A DNA stretch of 64,000 bases from Colius striatus (taxonomy: Eukaryota; Chordata; Aves; Coliiformes; Coliidae), in NCBI RefSeq assembly GCF_028858725.1, contig NC_084781.1, forward strand, positions 5,464,513-5,528,512, in the 5' to 3' direction. A program made the translations under genes and the position numbers. Positions 35,601 to 47,100 of the stretch are shown piece after piece. How positions within the stretch are numbered: position 1 is the stretch's first letter; each line of letters starts with the position of its first letter. The notes under the pieces are model-generated. The model made no database searches, was not told the origin of the DNA, and saw only the letters and a program-made list of their open reading frames with translations.

Positions 35601-38600
35601 ATCTGACAGTCCTGTTTCCTTGCCCATCCTCTCCCTGCAGGTCTCTGCTAACTTGAAGCTGAGTGAGAAGCAGGAGGTGAAGAAGGAGCTGGTAAGTGCA
35701 GAGGAAAGTGGGTCCAAGACACAGGGACAGTAGGGAAGGGAGGGCCCTGAGGGGATGCTGAGAAGCTTCCAGTGATGGAGGTCTGAAAGGAGGTGGCAGG
35801 GATGGGGTGAGGGTCCATGGGAGCCCACAATGAGGCTGTCTTGCAGGTGAATGAGATCCTGACAGCCCTGGGGCTGCTGGAGTGTTCCTACACACGCACC
35901 ATGTCGCTGTCGGGGGGGCAGCGCAAGCGGCTGGCCATCGCCCTGGAGCTGGTGAACAACCCACCGGTCATGTTCTTCGATGAGCCCACGAGGTGAGGGG
36001 CCAAGGCTTCCCTGGCCAGGGGACAGCAGGGGGGCCAGCACCCTCTGAAGCACAGCTGGGCTGTGGGACCTGAGGGGACACATAACTGTGCCCTCCTGGG
36101 CTCCAAGAGGACTGCAGCTTCTCCAGTGACCTGAGAGGAGGGTGCCCACAAGGTGGGATGCAAGTGGGGGCATTTTTAGGGTGTGCATTTCCCCTTCTCA
36201 ATTATCCTCTCTTCTCTCTACTGTCTCTTTTCTTCTCCACCCCATCCTGTGTGGCCACAGCGGTCTGGACAGTGCCTCCTGCTTCCAGGTGGTCTCCCTG
36301 ATGCGGTCCCTGGCTCAGGGTGGGCGCACCATCATCTGCACCATCCACCAGCCCAGCGCCAAGCTCTTTGAGATGTTCGACAAGGTTTGGGCTGGGCTAG
36401 GACAACAGATTCTTCAGGGGGACAGGGTGCTTCTGACCCCAGGAGCTGGGAGAGAGGCCATGGGGGAGGAGTGGGCTGCCAACGTTTGACGTTGGGCTTG
36501 TGTGGCACAGAGCCGTGATGGATGGGGTCTGGCAAGGGTGCCCTGTGTCACCCTATGGCAGGGAGGTGGGTAGGAGCAGGTGACAGTGCCCCTGGCTGCT
36601 CTGTACCCCCCATAGCCTGTGTTTTTTTCTTGCAGCTGTACATCCTGAGCCAGGGCCAGTGCATCTTCAAAGGCATTGTGACCAATCTCATCCCCTACCT
36701 GAAGGGTCTTGGCCTCCACTGTCCCACCTACCACAACCCTGCTGACTTCAGTGAGTGTTGTGCTGCAGCCGGGGCCGTTGAGGGGAGCAGAGGGTGGCAA
36801 GGTGCCCAAGCCCTAGGGGCTGCCCATCATTGCCCCAGATTGCCAAGGCAGCAGGGCTGCCCATGCCCTTCCCTTTAGGTAGCATCTAGGCAGTGCTGCT
36901 ATGTGGTGCAGCATTGCAGGGTATGGGACGTTATCCAGGCAGGCTGAGCAAAGTGATGGCAGGGGCCAACTCAGCAGCTCTCAGGGGTCCTGTCCTCTTC
37001 CACAGTTATTGAGGTGGCCTCAGGAGAGTATGGGGACCTCAACCCTGTCCTGTTCCGTGCCGTCCAGAATGGCATGTGCACCATGGCTGAGAAGAAGAGC
37101 AGCCCTGACAAGACAGATCCATCATGCCCAGCACACTGCGTGACGGTGAGTGGGGATGAGAGGAGCCTCCTGCAGTGATGGAGAGTGGCAGGTAATGCAG
37201 TGCCCACCCAGGGACACCTCAGGTTCCCTTCCCCTCGATGCATGGGTATCCTGTGATGCCCAGAGCCCCTTGGACATGGTGGGAAGCATGGTGGTATTCA
37301 GCCAGCCTCCACTTGTCTTGAGCCAGTGCTCAGTGCTTGCAGCTGGCAGTGCCTGTTCTCACCAGGGCTGCTCACAAGGGGCACTTGGCAGTATTTGGGT
37401 GCTGTCCTAGTAGTGAATTTGACCTGTATCCCTGACTTGCCCATGCTCTTGCAGGATGTGGACCACATCGAGAGCCACACGTTTGCCACCAGCACTTCAA
37501 CTCAGTTCTGTATCCTCTTCAAGAGAACTTTTATCTGCATCCTAAGGGACACGGTGAGAGCAGGGGAGGCTGTGCCAGGGCTGGGGGAACAGGGGGCAGG
37601 CAGGGACAGCAGTTGGCTGGGGACTGGAGTAGGGCTCACCCTTCTGTGACCCCTGGGATACTCATAGGATGTGGCCCTGCCTTGCTGAGCCCCGGTGCCC
37701 TCTGCTCACAGGTGCTGACCCACCTGCGGTTCATGTCCCACATCTGCATCGGGGTGCTGATCGGGCTGCTCTACCTGCACATTGGCAACGACGCAGGCAA
37801 AGTCTTCAACAACACCGGCTTTCTCTTCTTCTCCATGCTTTTCCTCATGTTTGCTGCTCTGATGCCCACCATCCTCACCTGTAAGGAGCTCCTTTCCCCC
37901 AGCACCCACTGGCTGCTCCCAGCCCTCGGGGCATGGCGGGTGCTCCAGCTGTGTGGGACTGTGGCGTCTGAGTGGTGTGTGCTGGAGCCAGATGAATTGG
38001 ACAAAAGCAAGAAAATAAGAGAGGAGAGGGAAGAAAAACCCCAATCAGACAAAGAAGCAGAGGAAATCTGTCTGGATGTATCCCAGTGTTGCCCTTTGTT
38101 TAATGTTTGGCTGTGTGTGTTTGCTGTCTCAAAGCAGGATGCTGAATTGGGGGGTTTTTCTGAGAGAATGTCTGTAAAGCTGCGTTTTTAGCTGCTTCAC
38201 CTCTCTTTCACTTCCTCACAAAGTTTGTCCAAAATCCCCCAGGCGAGCTGACTTTGCAGAAAGTTCCCATGTCAGTCACTGAGGACAGCCCATGGCACAG
38301 GCAGGAGGCTGCCTGGTGCTCTGTGCTGGGCCAGCATCACATCTGCCTGTGCCAGGGGGGGTGGCAGTGGGTGCTGGAGCAGCCCAGGCTAGGGCTCTGC
38401 TGGCTGATAACTCCTTGTCTCTGTGCAGTCCCCCAGGAGATGTCTGTATTCCTGAGAGAGCACCTAAACTACTGGTACAGCCTGAAAGCCTATTATCTGG
38501 CAAAGACCATGGCAGATGTGCCCTTCCAGGTGAGTTTTTGGCTGATCTGAAGCATGGCACCAACACTGGATGTGCCTTCTTTGGAACAGCCAGTTGCTTG

Positions 38601-39503
38601 GCTACCTCAACACCCCAGACTGGCTGCTGAGGTGTCCCTGCAGCCCTCCACACCCCAGGAGGCTCTGTGGGGTGAGGATAGCCATGGGGCCAGCAGAGCA
38701 GTGTCTCTACTTGCCCCTCTCCAGGTGATCTGCCCCATCGCATACTGCAGCATCGTGTACTGGATGACAGGGCAGCCACCTGAAGCCACACGCTTCCTCC
38801 TCTTCTCTGCACTAGCCACCGCCACGGCCCTGGTAGCCCAGTCCCTTGGACTTCTCATTGGAGCTGCTTCCACTTCCTTACAGGTCAGATGGGGTCCAGG
38901 CTTTACCCTCCTCCTTGGAGGCTGGAGGAGAATTGCAGGGGTGCTATGACAGAGAGAGGTGGAGGGAAGTGCTGCCCAAAGGCAAGAGTGAATGCGACAA
39001 GCAGCGTGCCTGGACAGGGCCATGACACTCAGCAGCCTCTGCTCTCCAGGTGGCCACATTTGTGGGACCCGTCACTGCCATCCCCGTCCTGCTCTTCTCG
39101 GGCTTCTTTGTCAGCTTCAAGACCATCCCCACCTACCTGCAGTGGAGCTCCTACGTCTCCTATGTCAGGTGGGACCCTGTGCTCTGGCCAGAAGCTCCTG
39201 CCGTGGGCTTCCACGTGCTGGCAAGAGAAGTGGGATGCCTGTCCATGCAGTGACACTCCCGGTGTGCTCTGCCCTAGGTACGGCTTCGAGGGAGTCATTC
39301 TCACCATCTATGCCATGGAGCGTGAGGACCTGGAGTGCCTCGAGGAATTCTGCCCTTTCCAAAAACCCATCAAGATCCTGCAGGAGCTGGATGTGGAGGA
39401 GGCCAAGCTCTACCTGGACTTTCTCATCCTGGGCATCTTCTTCATCATCCTGCGGCTGCTGGCTTACCTGGTCCTCAGGTACAAAGTCAAATCCGAGAGA
39501 TAA
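32653..39503 (+). CDS. ABCG4: ABCG4, ABC half-transporter
   Basis: Fourteen coding exons: 32653-32881, 35066-35183, 35266-35398, 35641-35691, 35847-35992, 36261-36384, 36636-36750, 37006-37145, 37455-37553, 37712-37880, 38429-38529, 38725-38883, 39050-39168 and 39278-39503. They close to 642 aa (human 646). The N-terminal ATPase has Walker [10 protein letters not shown] (99-107), signature LSGGQ (198-202), Walker B FFDEP (220-224) and the switch histidine H255. The C-terminal half has hydrophobic stretches such as [26 protein letters not shown] and [19 protein letters not shown], fitting the six-helix G-family membrane domain. It ends KVKSER like the human protein. ABCG4 works as a homodimer, or with ABCG1, in sterol efflux and is mainly neural in mammals. 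All catalytic motifs are intact. Intron 1 (32882-35065) holds a GC minisatellite and a CAG run. Confidence 0.97.
33751..33780 (+). repeat. Possible ancient SINE (MIR-like) scrap
   Basis: The short string GGGAAACTGAGGCACGGAAAG in ABCG4 intron 1 resembles the GAGGAAACTGAGGCAC core of MIR-type SINEs. Only about 25 bases are recognisable, so this is weak. Confidence 0.25.
34192..34262. repeat. GC-rich minisatellite (GCGCGGTGCGGGGC-type units)
   Basis: Imperfect head-to-tail units of GCGCGGTGCGGGGCGGT-like sequence in ABCG4 intron 1, with very high CpG density. They may form a local CpG island or unusual DNA structure. The run is followed 43 bp later by a CAG tract. Confidence 0.7.
34305..34331. 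repeat. (CAG)9 microsatellite
   Basis: Nine uninterrupted CAG triplets in ABCG4 intron 1, not in any coding exon read here. The tract would be length-variable between individuals. Confidence 0.95.
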
Positions 39504-42500
39504 AGGGGCTGTGGGGCCCAGTGCCCTTACTGGGCCTGGCCTGCTGCGAGAGATGTTCTGCAGGAGGACACAGTGCTCCCAGCGGGTCACGGACCACGGC
39601 GGAGGCGGCGCTGGATGCCAGCCAGGCCTGGCTCAGTCGAGAAGGGTTTTGAGACAGCTCGAAACTGTTTTAACCTCTCCACACACTCTTCATTGCAAAA
39701 GTTTCGTACAGCCCTGGCATGTGCCATCCCTCTCCCCCAGGACTACCACCCCTGCCAGCCCTGCCCGGCACTGCCCTTCTTCTCCAAGCACAGTGGGACA
39801 CAGCCCTGCCATGGCGACAGCCCCTCAGGCAGGAGGGGAGCAGAGCCCCGGGGCTGCCTGAGCTCAGGGCTGCAGCTGGGACAAGAGCCCTGCAGGGTGA
39901 GGATTGGGATGAGAACTCTGCAGCTTGAGGACTAGCAGTGCAGCTCCCAGCCCCGTGGCTCAGCCTGCCAGCAGCACATGTGTCAATGCAAAGAAGAGCC
40001 CAAAGATGCAATTGGCCAAGTTGCACAAGGCTTTAGTGTTTCCTGTTGCAGCAGCCACAGAAATTGCTGCATCCCCTTTTTATTTCTGCACAAATCCTCT
40101 GTCCTTTCTCTTTATTTTAATTTCTTTCTTTTTTTATGAACCTCACTGCTTCCCAGTCTGCATGGAGGGGAGAGGGAGCCAGCAGGCACAGAAGGACTTG
40201 GGGCTCTGTCTTAGACTCCTACTCAAATGCCATCCTCAGGGATGGGATCTTCAAACTTGGGGCTGTGGCAGCAAGTGTGAGAACGGGACAGTATTCTCAG
40301 ACCTCAGGGAGTTTCACGTTCAGTCCCTGTTGTCTTTAGGGTCTGAGCCAAGAGGGTAAAATTGGCCAACGTGGAGAGAAGTGACTGGTCACTTCAAGTA
40401 CTGCATGAAGTGGGGAGGATTTAGGTTCCCACACCTGCCGGTGCCAGGCAGCTGGAAAGGAAGGCCAGGCTCATCCATGCCGTCACTGGAGCCTCTAGTG
40501 CAGCAGAAGAGCTGCCTCTGAGCTCTTCCCTTGCACCATCTTGCTCCTCACTCCTCTTCCTCCCAGCACTACTGTGGCTGTCTCAGCAGAACAGGGAACC
40601 CACTGCTTTTTAGTGAGCACAGGCACGGGGAAGGTGGCTGTGCCCCATCCTGGCATGCTGGGCCCTGGTCCAAGTGCAGTCTATGAGCTGCTGCTGCTGG
40701 CACTCTGAGCAGCCAGGGATGGCAGGGCAAATGCCAGATCTCAGCAAAATCCTCAAGACTGTTCTTTGCTTTTGCTGGCTCATGTTTGGACTGCTGCACA
40801 CAGCTGGGCTGGGCTGTGGCAGGCCATGGCAGGCATGTGGCAGCAGTGGCGCTGGGCACTGTGCAAGGTCAGGTTTCCCCTGCCTGGACAGCATCGGTGC
40901 AAGGACATTGTACCCATGGGGCTCTCCTGCAGAGTGGCTGGAAGCAGGACATGCCCTGACACCCTTTCCATGCTGAGCATTGGGGTTTTCCCCAGGGGCT
41001 CTTGTCTGACTTACTGCTGTTTGTCACAAAATTCCCCTCTGCTCCTGGCTCTTCCCTGCCTGCCAGCCCTGAGCCATGCCCTGCATGGACCCATGCCACG
41101 CTGGGGGGCTGTAGGCTCCTGAGCACGCTGCTGCGAGCTGCAGCCACAGGGGCACAGTCCAGTGGGGAACAGTCCCTGTGTCTGCTCTGTCCTTAGCTGG
41201 ATGGGTGGGCAGGGAGCCAGGGGCAGGATGGAGCTGCAAGCTGTCACCCTTCTCCATCTCACTGCCTGTGAGACTTGACAGGACTGATGCCCCACTTGTG
41301 TCCTGCTCTTGGGCTGAGGCAGCGTGTGCTGCTGGGCTGAGGGTGCTCCCCCAGGGAGGCTGCCAGGGCCAGTGGTTCCTAGAGGTGGCTGCTTGGGCCA
41401 TCCTCTAGGATGGGGTGGCTGGCAGCACCAGTGAGCGAGCGAGGAGCAGCCTCATGCTGGACTGGCATGCAGCAGCAAGGATGTGCTTTAGCAGACCAGG
41501 GCAGTGAGGCCGTGGGTGCTTCTGGCTGCAGGAATCCCACCAAGGAATGCGTCTGGATAATCATGAGGAGTGTGATGGAGGAGAGCAGGCTTCTTCCCCC
41601 ACACCTTCTCTCCCCTCCTGCCCTCTGCCTTCCCTTGTAGCGCACTTTGAATGGATGAGGATGTGGTTCAGGCTCCTCCATGGGAGCACTGGTTGAATCC
41701 CAACGGATCTGAAACAGCTTCAGCCCCTTAGCCTGGTTCCTTCAGCCCTCAGGAAGGGTTGTTTTGGGTAATGCCCATCCCTCATGCGTGCTGTGATTGC
41801 AGGCAGGGGTCTGGTCTCTCACCTCCATGCATGTCCAGTCCACCTTTGTCACGTGCACAGGAAGAGCAAATGCATCAGCACCCAGCTGGTGCTTGGGTTT
41901 GCTGGAAGGGAGACTGGGCTAGAGGAGGGAGGGGATGGGGCTTCTCCCAGGGTTTCACCCCTTTCTCAAATCAGGCAATAAACCAGTGTTTCCTTCTCGC
42001 TGTCCATGGACACCACTTGTCCTGTCCCTGTGCTGCAGGAGCTCCCGGTGGCACGGGCAGCCTGGGATCTCTGTGTGCGTCCCGTGGTTCCTCCGCTGTG
42101 CCCATGTGCAGCAGAGTTTGTATAGGGGGATGCAGCTATTGGAACCCATGTTTCCACATTACCAGAGGTGAGCTGCTCTTTTGTGGGGGGCTGTTTGCCA
42201 AAACAAGAGGGAAGTAACAGCTCAAAGGTGGAGGGAGTCTGCTCACTTGGCCATACCTCTGCTGTGGTAGCCGCATGTGGGTGGCATTTGTCATGGTCCT
42301 TCTGCCTTGCTGGGAGGGAGCTGCGAAGCTGGGCCAGGACATCACTGCCCACAGCTGCAGCCTGGCAGGAACTGGGCAGGGTGGAGGTGAGCCCCTGATC
42401 TCCAGGAGAAGCATGGGGCTGCTGGAAGGTTTCACCTGGCTCTCCGGGCTGTGCCGCTCATGCAGGTAAGTGCCCCCCAGAGACAGAGTGCCCGAGTCTC

Positions 42501-42640
42501 AGCTTGTTGCTGGTACTTGCCAGTGTCCAGAGGGCCCCGGGGAGCTGTTGAGTAGATGTAGGTGTTGCAGCTTATTTCAGTCTTTCAGAGATGTCAGCTG
42601 TACTTGTTGGATTTCACACATCAATAAAACTTATATTTAT
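39504..42640 (+). other. Probable long ABCG4 3' UTR
   Basis: No coding exon is seen in this 3.1 kb. Poly(A) signals AATAAA occur at 41977-41982 and 42623-42628, the second followed by T/GT-rich sequence. If either is used by ABCG4, its 3' UTR is 2.5-3.1 kb. A separate non-coding transcript is the alternative. Confidence 0.45.
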
Positions 42641-44116
42641 AGTGTACTGCTTGGATGCTCAACCCCCAAGTGGCCAGAGGGGATGCAAGGGAAGATGTGT
42701 GTCTGGGTACAGCACTGGGCACCCCTTCATCAGGGTGTGGAGGGAGGAGCTGGGGGGAGCGTGCAGGCAGGTGGCTGCACACATTCCCGGGATGCACACG
42801 GAGTGTGTGCAAAGGTGTGGAGGGAAGCGTGTGGCTGGGGTGGGAAAGTGGTGAGGGGGCGTTGGGTAGTGGTGGGAGGGGAGAGGGGATGTTAGACAGA
42901 CTGCCAAACCCAGGAGGTGCTTCTTTCCCTGGGGGCCTGCTGGTACTGCTCCCTGCACCACGCTCAGCGTTAGGAGGGTTTCACTCCAGAGCAGGACCAG
43001 TCCTTGCACGCTTCTGTCACACAGCCGGGGAAGCAGAGCTGCTGGACGTGGCCAGAGGAACAGCAGCACTCCTGCTAAGAGCCTGGGCCCTCCTGTGCCG
43101 TGTGTGTCCCTGGGTCTGGGGACAGAGGTGCCTTTCCTCGCTGCTGTGCCTGTTGGTGGCCCTGACGCGGGCTGAGCGCGAGGCAGGATGGGACAGGACG
43201 GCGTTTCAGGAAGTTGCAGCTGCAAAACAGCCACCTCCGGAGAGGAGCCTCTTCCCAGGGCAGGGATGGAAAGAGGCAGCTGACCGGCACCAGGCTCTGC
43301 TCCATGGGCACGGGGGGCCCAGCAGCACCGGCACAGCGGCAGCCCCGCACGGAGTCCTGCTGGAGGTAACCCCACTGCTTTCCCTGCGGCCGTCGCTCTT
43401 GCTCGCCTGGCCCAGCGCCAGCCTCACCGTCACCCCAGGCACACGTCCCTGCACGCCAGAGCCTTGCCCCCCTCAGGATGGGAAGCAGGGAAGGGGGAGG
43501 CTGTGGTAACCAGAGAACAATGGCATGGGCCAGAGCTCCCTGGGGGGTGCTGCAGCCAGTGCTCGGCTTGACAGCATACTTGGGGGGGCTGAGGGGATGG
43601 GCAGGGGATGCATTGGGGGTTGCCTGCTGCAAAGCCAGGATACCCAGCTCCAAGGTCAGTTCCACTGTGCCTCTGTTTCTCTATCTGTGTAAAACGAGGA
43701 GGGACTGCAAAAAGCTGGCTGTGGGAGGTGTGAGCAAGCTGTTGCCCTGCTTGTCCTCTCCTAGGGGTGGCCAAGGGTGGAGAGGTCCCTTTCTATCTGG
43801 GGGTTTGCTTATGCCCTCGCCTCCAACGCTGTGCCTCGGTTTGTTGGGCTGTCAGGGGCTGTCAGTGCAAGCTGTGCTCTCAGAGACTCAGGCTGCTGAA
43901 CTGGGGTGGGAGCCTGAGTCAGCACCAGCACAGCCGGTTCTGCCGGACTGGACCGTATCAGAGCAGGTAAGGCTGGGCAGGGACCTGCTGCACCATGTTG
44001 CTGGGGAGCAGAGCTGCCTGGGCACCCTGAGCTGCTCAGCCTCTCATCCACTTCTGGTGAGGTTACTTTGCCTGGAAAAAAATCCCTTTGTGCTGGGCTG
44101 TCCCCTTTCTTTTCAG
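42640..44116 (+). other. NLRX1 upstream region
   Basis: No coding exon is seen before 44117. A donor-like site at about 43968 (GAGCAG then GTAAGG) could end a non-coding first exon joining the acceptor at 44116. There is no strong CpG island; the GC-rich part is about 43040-43470. Confidence 0.4.
43667..43700 (-). repeat. Possible MIR-like SINE relic
   Basis: The plus-strand string TGCCTCTGTTTCTCTATCTG, followed by TGTAAAACGAGG, resembles the reverse of a MIR core (TGCCTCAGTTTCCTCATCTG, then TAAAATGAGG). It is old and short, and the identification rests on memory of the consensus. Confidence 0.35.
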
Positions 44117-44123
44117 GCAAAGG

Positions 44124-47100
44124 ATGTCAAGGGCCATGCAATGCCAGAGCTGCCTGCCCTGGAGCAGCTGGATGCAGCTATCCCGATCCCTGAGGGGATG
44201 CAAGGGAACCCGCAGTGTGTGTCTGTGTGCTGCTTCAGTGCCAGGTGAGCTGGCCTCTGTGCCTGTGGGACTGTGACTCTGAATCTGTCCTATCTGATGG
44301 ACGTCCCTCCCCAGCTGCAGTGTGGCCTGTGCAGCCTGTGGGTCACTCCAGCAAGACTGAAGCCAGTGAGCTCTGTGCTGTCACCTCTGCTGGTTTGGAG
44401 AAGGCTGGCCCTGACCATATCTGTTCTTCTTTCCCCTCAGGTGCTGGAGGCAGATACTTCCTCAGGAAGAGCCTTCGCTCAAGCAGCATCTCTCTCCCCA
44501 GGTACAGTGCCACACAGCTGGTCCTTGACCCATTCTGTCCTGGCTGTCTGAGCTGTAGCTGCCTTGGGACCATCAGTGCTCTGTGGGCAGAGATGCTGCT
44601 TCACCTTCACCTAGAAAGCAATCCAGACTCAGTTCCCTGCCTGCTCTGAATTCAGCTCAAATTCTCTGCCTTGCCATGGGTTTGCTGAGGATGCACAGCA
44701 CATGGCACAGTGGCCTGCCCTTAGTTCCCAGCGGTGCCCTTGCCAACCCTGTGCATTGTCTTGACATGAGGGAAGGAAGGGGTCAGCACTTCACTCTGCA
44801 TTCGTGATTTTCCTACCCTGCTCCAGGCAGGGCTTAGAACTGCTGGCTCCTGTCCTCCTCGTGACAGACACTCCCTTCTCTCACAGGGGCTGTGCTGGCT
44901 ACCAGAGAGGGTCCCAGGAGCACTCTGTCCAGCCCAGCTCCTCTCGCCACAGTCTGTCCCAGCTGAGGAATGTGGCTTCTTCTGGTAAGCTTGCAGCCCT
45001 GCACTGGAGAGAATAGAGGGTCCTACACAGCAGATTGGAAGCTGCTGGCCTGGGCAGTGTGAGGATTAGCAAAAACTGGGTTCTGTCCTCCTCTCAGCAG
45101 TCACCTCACTGCCGTGTCTTGGGGCAGGCTATTTCCTCAGTCCCTTGCCAGTGAGAAGCCCTTGCCTTGTTAAGCACCTTCCTCTTCCCAGATGCCATCA
45201 AGAAACACCAGAAGACTCTGTCTGCATGGTTCAGCCACCAGCCCAACGAAGAGAGGCAGTTTGGCCCTTCCTTCTCGCTGGATGCTGTCCATGTGGACCC
45301 GGTGATCCGGGAGAGCTCCCTGGAGCAGATCCTGAAGCCCTCGCCTGACCTAACCATCCAGAACCAGCTCCAGCAGCCCTGCAGGCAGGTTATCAACCTC
45401 CAGAACCTTTTTGACGTGGATGCCTGTGGGAGGCAGGTGAAAAATGTGGTGCTGTATGGCACCGTGGGCACAGGGAAGAGCACTCTCATCAAGAAGATGG
45501 TGATGGACTGGTGCCACGGTCGCCTGCCCCGCTTTGAGCTGGTCATCCCTTTCTCCTGTGAGGACCTGTCCCACAGTCATGCCCCCATCTCCCTGCGGCG
45601 CCTCATCACCAAGAAGTACCAGCACCTGCGGGATGTGCTGCCGACGCTGGGCGCTTCCAGCCTCAAAGTGCTTTTCATCCTTAACGGCCTGGAGCGCCTC
45701 AACTTGGACTTCCGTCTGGCTGGCACAGAGCTGTGCTGTGACCCCAACGAGCCTGTGCCTCCCTCTGCCATCGTGGTCAATCTGCTGCGAAAATACCTCC
45801 TGCCAGAGGTCAGTGTCACCCTCCAGCTCCTCCAGCTGGAGAAAGGCTGGGAGTGAGCCTAGAGGAATTGCAGGCATGGCCATTGCACCAATTGCTTGTA
45901 GTCCAGCTTGGTTGTGAGCAGACAGACAGCCTCCCTTCCTGGAGGGACTCAACAAGGTGGCTTCATGTCACTGCTGGTTTGTCTTTGTGGGATCCTTGGG
46001 GAGGCTTAGTAAGGCAAAGTAGGCAGTCTGCTGGGCTGCAGTCTGCTGGGCTGCAGTCTTCTAGACTCAATATATATCTAGCAGGGAATGGGAAAAGATC
46101 TTCTGTGCCCTGTGCTTGGGCCAGATTTGAACCAGCACCCTTTGGGCAGCAGCTTCTTGAACGCCAGGCCCTGGGTGGTGTGATCCTTGTGCATTTATAT
46201 GTGGGTTATGCATCTGGGACCCCGATCTGGTCTTAGATCGATGCCACAGAGCGAGCACCTCCAAACTCAGCCAGCCCTCTGCTTTCAGGCCAGCATCATC
46301 GTCACCACACGCCCATCGGCAGTGCGCCGGATCCCTGGCAAGTACGTGGGGCGCTACGCCGAGGTCTGTGGCTTCTCTGACACCAACCTGCAGAAGCTTT
46401 ACTTCCAGATGCGTCTGAGCCAGCCCGGCTGCGGTGGAGAGCACAGCGTGGGTGGCAGCTCAGGCGAACAGGAAAACTTGGTGGAGATGTTATCAAGAAA
46501 CTTGGAGCGTCACAACCAAATAGCCGCTGCCTGCTTCCTGCCTTCTTACTGCTGGCTGGTGTGTACCACTCTGCACTTCCTCTACTTCACCAGGACGGTG
46601 CCTCCCAGCCAGACCCTGACTGGCATCTACACCAGCTTCCTGAGGCTCAACTTCAGCGGAGAGGTGCTGGACAGCACTGACCCCACCAGCATCTCCATGA
46701 TGAAGTATGTGGCCAAGACAGTGGGCAAGCTGGCCTATGAAGGAGTGATGTCCCGCAAGACCTGCTTCTCAGAGAACGACCTGCAGCAGTGCTTTGAAGT
46801 GGAGATGAAGACTGAAAGTGAGCTCAACCTCCTGGAGGTCTTCCGCAGTGATGTCTTCCGCTTCTTCCTCACTCCGTGTGTGCAGCCTGGTAAAGAGCAC
46901 ACCTTTGTCTTCACCATCCCTGCTATGCAGGAGTACCTGGCAGCTCTGTATGTGGTGCTGGGTGAGAAGAAGACCTTGGCACAGAGAGTGGGGAAGGAGC
47001 TGTCAGAGGTCATTGGGAAGGTGAGTGAAGAGGTCGCTGTGGTTCTGAGTATCATCTCCAAGGTGCTGCCCTTGCGCTTCCTGCCAGTGCTCTTCAACCT

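Noticed and set aside
42655-43509. 284-codon plus-strand frame before NLRX1
   Set aside because: GC-rich, without domain or conservation that I can recognise. NLRX1 coding starts at 44124 by exon-phase matching.
46123-46133. tRNA-like B box (GGTTCAAATCT on the minus strand) in NLRX1 intron 4
   Set aside because: The flanking sequence does not form a convincing cloverleaf or A box. It may be chance or a worn SINE relic.
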